Shown here: positions 36,960-44,814 of the stretch, piece by piece
Layout: each line of letters starts with the position of its first letter
Numbering within the stretch: the stretch's first letter is position 1
Program-made: the position numbers and the translations under genes
NCBI GenBank assembly: GCA_024275565.1
Contig: JAJRYY010000234.1
Location: forward strand, 1-48,803
Source: Planctomycetota bacterium
Lineage (GTDB): Bacteria; Planctomycetota; Phycisphaerae; UBA1845
Direction of reading: 5' to 3'
DNA length: 48,803 nt
Notes under the pieces: generated by a model
Databases searched by the model: none
The model's input: only the letters and a program-made list of their open reading frames with translations
What the model was told of the DNA's origin: nothing

Positions 36960-38278
36960 AGCTGGTACTCTATCAACCTTCGAAGGATGGGTGCAACTGG
37001 CGGCTTGTCCGCCAGTGTGTTTGTGGCGGCAATGACGGACAAGCCGCCAGTCGCACCCGATTGTGGCTATGTATTCCTCGTTTCAGGCTTGACGAAGCAC
37101 GAGGGCGATTGATGCTCAGCGTCCGGGTGGTCATGGGTATGCTCGTCATGACAGCGACACAAGTGCAAGCCTCCTCCGATGATTTACCACACGCACAGCA
37201 GCTGGCATTTCGCAATGCGGTCGAAACAATCAAGCCCTCTGTGGTTCGCATCGAGACGATCGGTGGTGCTCAGCCAAGCGACAGCGCGACAGCCGGTTCC
37301 GGTGACGATACCGATGCTGACGAGGATGGCCTCCCGGACGCAAAGCCCGCGCCGAACCCGTTCCGCGATACGCTGGGGTCGGGGTTCCTGGTGGCAGACG
37401 GCCCTACCACCGGGATCATCTACGATTCCGATGGTTACATCCTGACGAGCAGCTTCAACTTCGTCCGCGATCCGTCCCATATCACGGTCCACCTGGCAGA
37501 CGGTCGGCAGTACGTCGCAAAACTGATCGCACGCGACAAGGTGCGGAAACTCGCGCTGCTGAAGGTCGATGCGACGGGTTTACCGACGCCGACGTGGGCA
37601 CCGGTGGATGACATTCGGATCGGGCAGTGGGCGATCGCGCTGGGGCGTGGATTCGGCGGCGCTGAACCATCCGTCACCGTGGGTGTGGTGAGTGCAATGC
37701 ACCGCATGATGGGCAATGCGTTGCAGACGGATGCGAAGCTCTCGCCAGCCAGTTATGGCGGACCGCTGGTCGATCTTGAAGGGCGCGTGCTTGGTATTTG
37801 TGTCCCGATGGCGCAGCGTCCGGGCGAGCTGGCGGGTGTCGAGTTCTATGATGCGGGCATCGGATTTGCGGTGCATCGCGAACGCGTCGAGGAAGTCGTG
37901 CGGGCATTGAAGACCGGAACATCATTCTACCGGGGTTGGCTTGGCGTTTCGACACGGCAGGATCGGAAGTCGAATCAACTTGTGGTCAACGCGATCGCAG
38001 ATCCATCTCCGGTGAAAGACGTCGGGATCAGACCCGGCGATGCGATCATTCAGGCCAACGGAAAAGACGTCAAAAATATCACCCATCTCGTCCAGACGAT
38101 TTACATGCTACCAGCCGGCGAGCCGGTCTACCTGGTCATCCGACGCCAGGGTCTGGATTACGGTTACGAAGTGATCTTGGCGCGGAGCGATGATCTGGGT
38201 CCGCTGGCAGAACCGGAACCGCCTCCGGTGGACCCGCTCAATCCGTTTCCAATCCCCAAGGATACACCCTGGCGTTGA
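36956..38278 (+). CDS. HtrA-like pseudoprotease 2 (triad lost) with PDZ domain
   Basis: 440 residues from ATG 36956, which overlaps the previous TGA (ATGA) and has AGAGGAG upstream. The first 52 residues are read through two inverted REP-like copies. A normal signal peptide starts at M53 (MLSVRVVMGMLVMTATQVQA); ATG 37112 may be the original start. The trypsin-like scaffold is clear (GSGFLVADG, ALGRGF, VTVGVVSAM), but His is Phe (ILTSSFNFV), Asp is Lys (VRKLALLKVD) and Ser is Tyr (SPASYGGPL). The PDZ domain follows (about 340-420, VGIRPGDAIIQANGKDV), then a Pro-rich tail. It differs from pseudoprotease 1 in every replacement, so the losses were separate. Confidence 0.8.
   Translation: MKLVLYQPSKDGCNWRLVRQCVCGGNDGQAASRTRLWLCIPRFRLDEARGRLMLSVRVVMGMLVMTATQVQASSDDLPHAQQLAFRNAVETIKPSVVRIETIGGAQPSDSATAGSGDDTDADEDGLPDAKPAPNPFRDTLGSGFLVADGPTTGIIYDSDGYILTSSFNFVRDPSHITVHLADGRQYVAKLIARDKVRKLALLKVDATGLPTPTWAPVDDIRIGQWAIALGRGFGGAEPSVTVGVVSAMHRMMGNALQTDAKLSPASYGGPLVDLEGRVLGICVPMAQRPGELAGVEFYDAGIGFAVHRERVEEVVRALKTGTSFYRGWLGVSTRQDRKSNQLVVNAIADPSPVKDVGIRPGDAIIQANGKDVKNITHLVQTIYMLPAGEPVYLVIRRQGLDYGYEVILARSDDLGPLAEPEPPPVDPLNPFPIPKDTPWR
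36989..37059. repeat. Inverted pair of REP-like palindromes in the start region of pseudoprotease 2
   Basis: Copy 1 (36989-37018) and copy 2 (37034-37059) share the core GGCGGACAAGCCGCCAGT in opposite directions, 15 bp apart. Each core is itself palindromic. A third copy lies at 31737-31767 in the same operon. Confidence 0.85.
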
Positions 38279-38361
38279 TCCGCCGGGATGCAAAGGTGAA
38301 TGACTTCACTGCTGTCATTTCAACGACAGTCGATATGACCCCACAACTGCCACGTAGTTAC

Positions 38362-38532
38362 CTACCACCATGTCAGTCGCAGGCAGAGCATCGCCAATGC
38401 GATCAGAAACATTGCGGTGGAACACATGACCCACCAGAGACGATCTGGTTTCCAGCGGACATGTGCGTTTGCGTGGCGGAAGCGATGATGATGCCGACCC
38501 AGTCCGAAATGCGATATGATGGTCGTACTCAT
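38362..38532 (-). CDS. Small His-rich single-pass membrane protein
   Basis: A 56-residue frame with GGGAGGA about nine bases before ATG 38532 on the minus strand. The N-terminal half is basic and His-rich (GLGRHHHRFRHANAHVRWKP). The C-terminal half is one membrane helix (VMCSTAMFLIALAMLCLRLTWW, from about residue 35). It ends in TAG. It is convergent with the HtrA operon, 84 bp from its last stop. I recognise no family. The good RBS and clear bipartite layout support it; the short length keeps confidence moderate. Confidence 0.5.
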   Translation of the reverse strand: MSTTIISHFGLGRHHHRFRHANAHVRWKPDRLWWVMCSTAMFLIALAMLCLRLTWW

Positions 38533-39252
38533 GGCTCGTCCTCCCGATAATGAACCTTCAACTTGTAGTCTCTCGGAAAAACATATAGCGAAATGAACGA
38601 GTATTTTCAGATTTCCGAGTGAAGCGACGACAGCCCGGACCAGGGACCGATATTCCGGGCGATTCCGGCGTCCACCTGGGTATTCCGCGCTTCGCAGCCC
38701 TTGATAGGGGTGATTTGGAAAGAATTGTCCATACCATTTCTTACATATTACTTATCCTGCCCACGCGGGGATGACAGGAAAATACATAGAAAATGTTGCG
38801 GGTTCCCGAAGTCCACGACACGGTTGTTACTGCATTCTGGGAAATATAACCCAGATATGCCACAAATGCTCACGCCAGGAATGTCAGACCAGTGGTTGGT
38901 CGAGGCGGACAGCCTGATTGCTTCCTGAATCCCTGCATCCGGAGGTTTCCCACGTTGAACGTGTGATCGCTCCGTGAAGTGAGCGGCGCATCGTATCAGC
39001 GTTGCACCGTGAGCATGATGTCATCGTACAAATCTGCATCCCACGGGTGGAGTTGCTTCAATCGCGGAGCGACTTTGGTGTCGCGACCACACAGTTTGTC
39101 CATGGATAAACTGGGACACCCCACCCGTTTATTTATTGCCTCAAACAGCGGTTCTCACCCCAGATCCGATCCCCGTTTCCCTTGATCCACGCTCCAGTTG
39201 TTCCGATACAACTTCCACGCGAACTCTATACCTGTTTGGCTGGGAGCAACCG
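38533..39252. other. Long spacer before the metzincin gene
   Basis: 720 bp without a convincing gene. Palindromes at about 39100-39125 (CAGTTT...AAACTG around GTCCATGGA) and 39066-39092 (TCGCG...CGCGA) are visible. A minus-strand 35-codon frame ending TVQR (39000-39105) may be a gene remnant, but the evidence is thin. Confidence 0.35.
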
Positions 39253-41058
39253 ATGTTACGACGCAAACAACGATGGCTTGGCGTATGGACGCTGTGTATG
39301 ACGGCGATAGTTGCGATGATGGTTGGCTGCCCCGGACCGGTAGCGGGCACTCAGAACGTTGGTGGCGGGACCGATAATACCGACGCTGGTGGCAACACGG
39401 GTGGAAACGCGGATGCTGCCGATGGCGGGACTCAGGCAGACGGGGGTGGAGGATCTGACGCTGGCGGCGGTGATGCTGGTGGCGATGCGAATGGTGATAC
39501 CAACGGTGGAGCTGGCAACGGTACGAACGAAGCTGGCGATGGCGCCAACGATGGTGAGACCCCGGAGGGGGGCACGGGTGCTGCGGGTGGCGATGAGGGT
39601 GGCGGATCCGGAAATTTCAGCATGACCGAGGATAGCGACGGCGATGGTTTCACAGATTTCGAGGAAGCCAACGCCGTCCCCGGGTCGGATCCGATGAACG
39701 CAGCCGACACGCCCACAAACCCCATTGATACCGATGGCGATGGTTGTTCCGATTTCGATGAAGTTACATTTGCCAACTTTTGCGACAACAACCCCAATAC
39801 CGCTGCCGGCGAGGATATCGCAGCCAACGCAACGTTCGAGTTCACCATGACGGTTGCACGGCATGTCGACGAGGCCTACACGGAATCGCAGGTCGATTCC
39901 CAACTCGACAAATCCGGAGAGATATTGCGTAACCTGCACACCGAATGTGCGGACATTGAAACCGGCGTCACGTTCGTTCGTTCCGGAGCAATGGACACCT
40001 TCGATGTCGGTGCAGCAGTGGTCACAAGTGAGGACGTACTGACGCAGTTGTTCGCATTACCGTTCGACGTCAAAATTGTGAACCTCATGGTCGGGGTCTG
40101 CGGTATTACAGATCCCAACGATATGACGGTCATCGTGGGGTGCGCATTATCCGGCGGGACGCTGGTGATCACCACGGTTGCAGATACCGACGTCTGGGCA
40201 CATGAGTGGGGTCACGTTCAAGGACTGGGGCATCGAGACGAATGTGCGCGAAACCTGATGCACGCGTTCGAGGTGAACACAAACGCAGTCAACGAAGCGG
40301 AGCGAACAGCATTCCTCACACCAACACCAGTTTTCGGACTGGCGCGTACCGCTCAAAATACCACATCACCGAGCATGTCAAAATCGCCACAATTCCTGCA
40401 TCGCGCCGAGGACGAGACCATCGAATCCTGGGTCGATCGCATGGTCACAAAACGCTACCTGTCCGGCGTCCCGAGTGCCTATGCACGCAATCTGAGACCG
40501 CAAGCCATCACCCATCTAAGGCAGATTCTCGACACCGCACCAGGTTACGTCCGTTGCAATGCGATACGCGTCCTGGGGCTGGCTGGCGAGGCCGAGCTGT
40601 GTCCAAGGCTCATCACCAACGTACTCGATCCGGTCGGAGAGCTGTCAGCCGCCGAATACATCGAAGCCGTCGAATCCATCCTCGCGCTGGGACGTTTGAT
40701 CGACCACGACGACACCGGAGTCGCGCGTGACTGGTTGATTGAAGGCACGGACCCGGCGGCGTGGCAACACCGCAACATCCAGTGGTCCTACGCCGCCATG
40801 GAAGGTAAAACGCTCTACCACAACCTCGCCAAACTCTCGATCATGGCGCTGTCGTTGACCAAAGACCCAGCCGCGAAAATCCGACTTGAGGCGTTGGCCG
40901 ACCCTGAGCAGGCGTTGGCTGACCAGAAGGCGGCTGACCAGGAACTGGAATCGAACGCGACAATCGACCCGCTGACACGGCAGGCCCGCGAAGCACTCAG
41001 TCTTCAGAATCGCAAGTCCAAAACGCCAGCAGCCGACGCACCGAAACGCTACCGATAG
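39253..41058 (+). CDS. Metzincin-type metalloprotease lipoprotein with calcium repeats
   Basis: 601 residues. A lipoprotein signal ends at MMVGC26. Residues 27-115 are a Gly/Asp/Asn-rich linker. Two type-3/thrombospondin-like calcium loops follow (DSDGDGFTDFEEANAVPGSD and DTDGDGCSDFDEV). The zinc site HEWGHVQGLGH (about 316-326) fits HExxHxxGxxH, with a Met-turn-like NLMHAF 17 residues on. The C-terminal 200 residues are helical and HEAT-like (LRQILDTAPGYVRCNAIRVLG). It is probably a cell-surface protease. ATG 39253 has GGGAG upstream; the longer frame is rejected. Ends in TAG. Confidence 0.82.
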   Translation: MLRRKQRWLGVWTLCMTAIVAMMVGCPGPVAGTQNVGGGTDNTDAGGNTGGNADAADGGTQADGGGGSDAGGGDAGGDANGDTNGGAGNGTNEAGDGANDGETPEGGTGAAGGDEGGGSGNFSMTEDSDGDGFTDFEEANAVPGSDPMNAADTPTNPIDTDGDGCSDFDEVTFANFCDNNPNTAAGEDIAANATFEFTMTVARHVDEAYTESQVDSQLDKSGEILRNLHTECADIETGVTFVRSGAMDTFDVGAAVVTSEDVLTQLFALPFDVKIVNLMVGVCGITDPNDMTVIVGCALSGGTLVITTVADTDVWAHEWGHVQGLGHRDECARNLMHAFEVNTNAVNEAERTAFLTPTPVFGLARTAQNTTSPSMSKSPQFLHRAEDETIESWVDRMVTKRYLSGVPSAYARNLRPQAITHLRQILDTAPGYVRCNAIRVLGLAGEAELCPRLITNVLDPVGELSAAEYIEAVESILALGRLIDHDDTGVARDWLIEGTDPAAWQHRNIQWSYAAMEGKTLYHNLAKLSIMALSLTKDPAAKIRLEALADPEQALADQKAADQELESNATIDPLTRQAREALSLQNRKSKTPAADAPKRYR

Positions 41059-41097
41059 CGCCATGGCAGCGCGAGGGGTCGCCGCACCACAGGATTC

Positions 41098-41167
41098 CAG
41101 ACCCACTCTACGTCAGACCAGGCCCGGTTTTACATCAGGCCAGCCCGCATTACATCAGGAACGCCCA
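41098..41167 (-). repeat. Three degenerate ~21-bp repeats starting in the rng stop region
   Basis: Read on the minus strand, units begin GGGCGTTCCTGATGTAATGC, GGGCTGGCCTGATGTAAAAC and GGGCCTGGTCTGACGTAGAG, then a partial GGGTCTGG. Unit 1 encodes the last three residues of RNase E/G and its TGA stop. Confidence 0.8.
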
Positions 41168-44001
41168 CGACCGCCTCGACCAGAGGGACGCCGTGATTCC
41201 GTCCGCGATTCCGCCTCAGTGTAAAGCTTGAACAGCCGCCCACGGTTATCCTCAGCCGTGTAATCCTGCTGATCCCACGCGTAAGTGGCGTTGCTTCGGA
41301 TCACAATCGTGCGGGATGAATCCTGCTCCATCTTGTGGAGCGTCGCCCGTTTGCGATTTTGCAAACTGTCAGCCACATCGCTCGCGACCGTTACGACCAG
41401 TTTGGACACATCCTCGCGGTGGATCGCCATCTGAATATTCCGCATCACATGCAGCGTCATCGATTCAGGCGTCTTCACCAGCCCGCTTCCCTTGCAATGC
41501 GGACAGTCAGAATAAATACCGCGCTTGATCGACGGACCACGACGCTGGCGAGTCATCTCGATCAGCCCGAACCGACTCATACGCAACAGATGGGCACGCT
41601 CCTTATGCACCTTGAGATCATCACGCAATATCTTCTCAATCGCCCGACGATGACGGTCATAACGCATGTCGATGAAGTCGCAGACGATCAACCCACCCAG
41701 ATCGCGAAGACGCAGTTGACGGGCAATCTCCTTGGCAGCATCAACATTGGTCTGATAGGCAGTCTCCTCCTCGTCCGTATTGCTGCGCAACTTCCCACTG
41801 TTCACGTCGATCGTGACCATCGCCTCGGTAGATTCAATCACCAGGCTCCCACCCGTCATCAACGGTACATGACGCGAGTGAATGGCCTCAAGCTGATCCT
41901 CAATATGGTAGTTATGGAAGATCGGAACAGGCGAATCGTATAGCTGGACAACATCGTCACGCATCCGGGGCATGGCGATTTCCAGAAACTCACGCACACG
42001 CTCCGCAGTCGAGGGCGAATCGAGGATGATCCGGTCAAAGTCTGCCGTGAACACATCGCGGATCGTGCGCACGACAAGATCCGACTCGCGGTAAAGCTCG
42101 GAAGGAGCGGTGGTCTGCCGGGCACGATTGGTCACCATCTTCCACAACCGCTGCAGATAATTCAGGTCACGCTGCAACTCACGCTTGTTCTGGTTTTCGC
42201 CAGCCGTCCGGAGAATAAAACCCTTGCCACCAGGTAGTTTCAGCTCGTTGAGAATGTCACGCATCTTACGACGCACATCTTCATCCTCGATACGCCGCGA
42301 TACACCAAGCTTCGACATCCCAGGCATCATCACGATAAACCGACCGGGGATAGAGAGGTACGTCGTCAGCGTCGGCCCTTTGGTACCAAGACCCTCCTTG
42401 GTAACCTGGACAATCACTTCCTGACCACGGCGGAAGCACTCCTGAATCGGAGGCCTGTCGCGACGCGGAATCTTCTGCCCAACACTCTCCGGCTCGGAAT
42501 ATTTCTCGCCAAAATATTGCGGCTGAATGTCGGAAATATGCAGGAATCCATGCTTAGGCAAACCAAAGTCGATGAACGCCGCCTGAATCCCAGCCTCAAC
42601 ATTGGTCACAATACCCTTGTAAATATTCCCAACATGTGAGACAGAACTCTGACGCTCGACGAAAAACTCCTCAAGACGGTTGTTCTGCAGAACGGCAATA
42701 CGACATTCATCCTCGGATGACGCGTTAATCACCATCCACCGGGCTGCCGATGAATCCTGCTTCTTATCAGAACCGCTCCTCGTTCCAGAAGACCTCGTCC
42801 CAGAAGACTTGCTCGCCGAAGACCTGGTACCTGATGACTTGGTTCCCGATGCCTTGGCCGACGAGCTTTTGCCACGCCGAGACGTTCCAGACGACGAGGA
42901 CTTCCGATCGTCCGACTGGGGACTGGAAGATCGCGATTCAGCCCCACGCTTCCGCGTACCCCTGGAACGACCACCACGGGATTGGGACTTCTTCGGCTCG
43001 GTATGCTCAGCCTCGTCGCTGTCTCCCGGGGACGCCTTTTCGCGAGAATCCTTACCACGAGAATCTTTCTCCCGCGTTTCCCGATCCTGAACATCCCGAT
43101 CCCGAGAATCACCATCCCGAGAATCCCTACCCCGAGAATCACCGCCCCGCGATTCCAGATCCTGAACATCCCCATCCTGAGAATCACCATCCGGCAAATC
43201 CTTATCCGGCGAATCCTTCTCTTTGGCTGAGGGACGCTGCTCCGACTTCGCCTTCGTACGGGTCGATTTCGTGCGGGATCGTCGATGCCTGGTCGGCGCC
43301 TTGGTCTCACCGTCAGCACCGGATACAGCCCTCGGTTCGATACCAGCCGCGAAATCATCAGGATCACCACCTGCCTCAGGGGTCACATCTTCGACGGTCG
43401 GCTGGACCGCAACCGTAGTGACCGGCGTCTCCTCATCGTGGAGCTTCTTCCCGGAGCGAGATTTTCGTTTGGCTGACGACTTCTTCGCAGACGCAGTTTT
43501 TTTCTCAGATACAGTTTTTTTCTCAGATACAGCTTTTTTCTCGGGCGCAGCTTTCTTGTCAGCCAGGGATTTTTTACCACCCAGGGCCTTCTTTTCTGAC
43601 TTCGCCACCTTCTCGGGGGGGGCTTTCGGTTCAAGCGGGGCATCCTGCTCAGACTGGATGTTCTGATCAGACTGAGCATCCTGCCCCGGCAGGGGTTTCT
43701 TATCGGTCCGTGTCTTCTTCTCAGACGCAGGCCGACGCGTACGGGTCGATTTCCGAACCGACTTCGCGCGCTTCGACGTTTTCACGTTCTTCGGAAGCTC
43801 GTCGACCTTCACATTCCCATCGACATCATCTGCAACCACAGGGTCGGGAAGACGCGCATTACCCGAAGCGGATTTGGTTCCGGATTTCGCTGTCACCCGC
43901 TTGGCTTTCTTCCGTGTCGTGGCGCGGCGCTTCACAGGCTTCTCCGCTGCCGTTCCAATGGTCCCAGAATCGGTCGCGTCTACGTTAGGTTCTACTGCCA
44001 T
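41155..44001 (-). CDS. rng: RNase E/G family ribonuclease with a long disordered N-terminus
   Basis: A 948-residue endoribonuclease for RNA processing and decay. The first ~430 residues are disordered: Lys-rich EKK repeats (SEKKTVSEKKTASAKK), then DSR/DGDS repeats, then SSGTRS repeats. The catalytic half holds an S1 domain (VGNIYKGIVTNVEAGIQAAF, about 454). The metal-binding Asp residues are in VTIDVNSGK (about 730) and VCDFIDMRYD (about 775), and the zinc-link motif is CPHCKGSG (about 833). A basic Gly-Arg tail follows. In enterobacterial RNase E the disordered scaffold is C-terminal; here it is N-terminal. GGAGG precedes ATG 44001, which overlaps the end of the DUF2344 gene by ten bases. 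Confidence 0.92.
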   Translation of the reverse strand: MAVEPNVDATDSGTIGTAAEKPVKRRATTRKKAKRVTAKSGTKSASGNARLPDPVVADDVDGNVKVDELPKNVKTSKRAKSVRKSTRTRRPASEKKTRTDKKPLPGQDAQSDQNIQSEQDAPLEPKAPPEKVAKSEKKALGGKKSLADKKAAPEKKAVSEKKTVSEKKTASAKKSSAKRKSRSGKKLHDEETPVTTVAVQPTVEDVTPEAGGDPDDFAAGIEPRAVSGADGETKAPTRHRRSRTKSTRTKAKSEQRPSAKEKDSPDKDLPDGDSQDGDVQDLESRGGDSRGRDSRDGDSRDRDVQDRETREKDSRGKDSREKASPGDSDEAEHTEPKKSQSRGGRSRGTRKRGAESRSSSPQSDDRKSSSSGTSRRGKSSSAKASGTKSSGTRSSASKSSGTRSSGTRSGSDKKQDSSAARWMVINASSEDECRIAVLQNNRLEEFFVERQSSVSHVGNIYKGIVTNVEAGIQAAFIDFGLPKHGFLHISDIQPQYFGEKYSEPESVGQKIPRRDRPPIQECFRRGQEVIVQVTKEGLGTKGPTLTTYLSIPGRFIVMMPGMSKLGVSRRIEDEDVRRKMRDILNELKLPGGKGFILRTAGENQNKRELQRDLNYLQRLWKMVTNRARQTTAPSELYRESDLVVRTIRDVFTADFDRIILDSPSTAERVREFLEIAMPRMRDDVVQLYDSPVPIFHNYHIEDQLEAIHSRHVPLMTGGSLVIESTEAMVTIDVNSGKLRSNTDEEETAYQTNVDAAKEIARQLRLRDLGGLIVCDFIDMRYDRHRRAIEKILRDDLKVHKERAHLLRMSRFGLIEMTRQRRGPSIKRGIYSDCPHCKGSGLVKTPESMTLHVMRNIQMAIHREDVSKLVVTVASDVADSLQNRKRATLHKMEQDSSRTIVIRSNATYAWDQQDYTAEDNRGRLFKLYTEAESRTESRRPSGRGGRGRS

Positions 44002-44570
44002 ACTACCTCCAGGCGTCGGATCAAATGGTTCACATGCTCCTCTCCAAAGCCAAGCAAATCGCATACTTCCGAGGGACGGGCTGATCCTCCGCCAGTCACA
44101 TGAATCGTGAAGTACACGCCGTCAGGTGCGACGTCGATTGAGTCCAGATACGGGCGCAGATCCAGACGCACGCTTCGACCTTCCTTATGTACGTAGCGAT
44201 CGTACGGAATCGGTGCAAAGCGCAGTAGCTCCGACGCGCGACGTGTCAGCACGTCCCGGTCGAAACCACCCAAACCAATCCGGTATCTGGACCGGAGCGG
44301 TCGGGCTGTATCTGCAGGTCCCAGCATGTGGGCTTGTTGAATGGTGACGCCGTTGGGCATTTGCTCAGTAAGAAGGCTTGACAACCGTTCCGCAGAAATG
44401 TCTTCAGACAGCTCAACGATCATGCGCTCCGCGTCAGACGTCAATCCGACGGGGCGGGGCAGCGGAAGAGATATCCGAGGCCGCTGATTGAACCCTTCAG
44501 TATAGCGCACCGGGAGCGCAGCTCTTACGCAAGCCCGTACGAATACACGAAGCATCTCCTGATGGGACAA
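43992..44570 (-). CDS. DUF2344/TIGR03936-family protein (N-terminus unresolved)
   Basis: Found next to RNase E/G in many bacteria, often with a radical SAM protein; exact role unknown. The core reads RFLSHQEMLRVFVRACVRAALPVRYTEGFNQRPR, ending near residue 192. The first usable start in this frame is TTG 44570, which lies inside the conserved block. The same frame upstream still codes KIRGAVDFAVDGDL, typical of the family. No ATG, GTG or TTG occurs in it until a TGA near 44723. Dropping one base from the five-A run at 44697-44701 would join it to ATG 44712. So there is a frameshift, sequence error or non-standard start. Confidence 0.75.
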   Translation of the reverse strand: MSHQEMLRVFVRACVRAALPVRYTEGFNQRPRISLPLPRPVGLTSDAERMIVELSEDISAERLSSLLTEQMPNGVTIQQAHMLGPADTARPLRSRYRIGLGGFDRDVLTRRASELLRFAPIPYDRYVHKEGRSVRLDLRPYLDSIDVAPDGVYFTIHVTGGGSARPSEVCDLLGFGEEHVNHLIRRLEVVWQ

Positions 44571-44754
44571 AAAACGAAGATCGCCATCTACGGCAAAATC
44601 AACCGCCCCACGGATTTTTTCTGGTTGTCCTGCGCCTTCTACCTTCAGAGAATTCCGTTCTGTAACGCACGCCGCAAAACGCGACGTACCCTTGTCAAAA
44701 ATTCGTATCCATCTCCCGCATCAACCGACGCAACCCAGAAAACCTTAAACCAGC

Positions 44755-44814
44755 AAAAATCTAAACCAGTCCAAACCAATCCGGCCTAAGCTAAACCGGC
44801 CTAAACTAAACCGG
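44755..44814 (-). repeat. Four degenerate 15-bp repeats spanning the ptsI stop codon
   Basis: On the minus strand the units are CCGGTTTAGTTTAGG, CCGGTTTAGCTTAGG, CCGGATTGGTTTGGA and CTGGTTTAGATTTTT, then a partial CTGGTTTAAGG. Unit 1 encodes Pro-Val-stop of PtsI. Because 15 is a multiple of three, units 2 and 4 offer further in-frame TAG codons. Confidence 0.85.

Noticed and set aside
38701..38928. 75-codon plus-strand frame in the long spacer
   Set aside because: No RBS, no recognisable motif, irregular composition; likely chance.
42680..43418. Long plus-strand frames opposite the rng N-terminus
   Set aside because: They mirror the low-complexity EKK/DSR/SGT repeats of RNase E/G on the other strand; no RBS and no recognisable domain.
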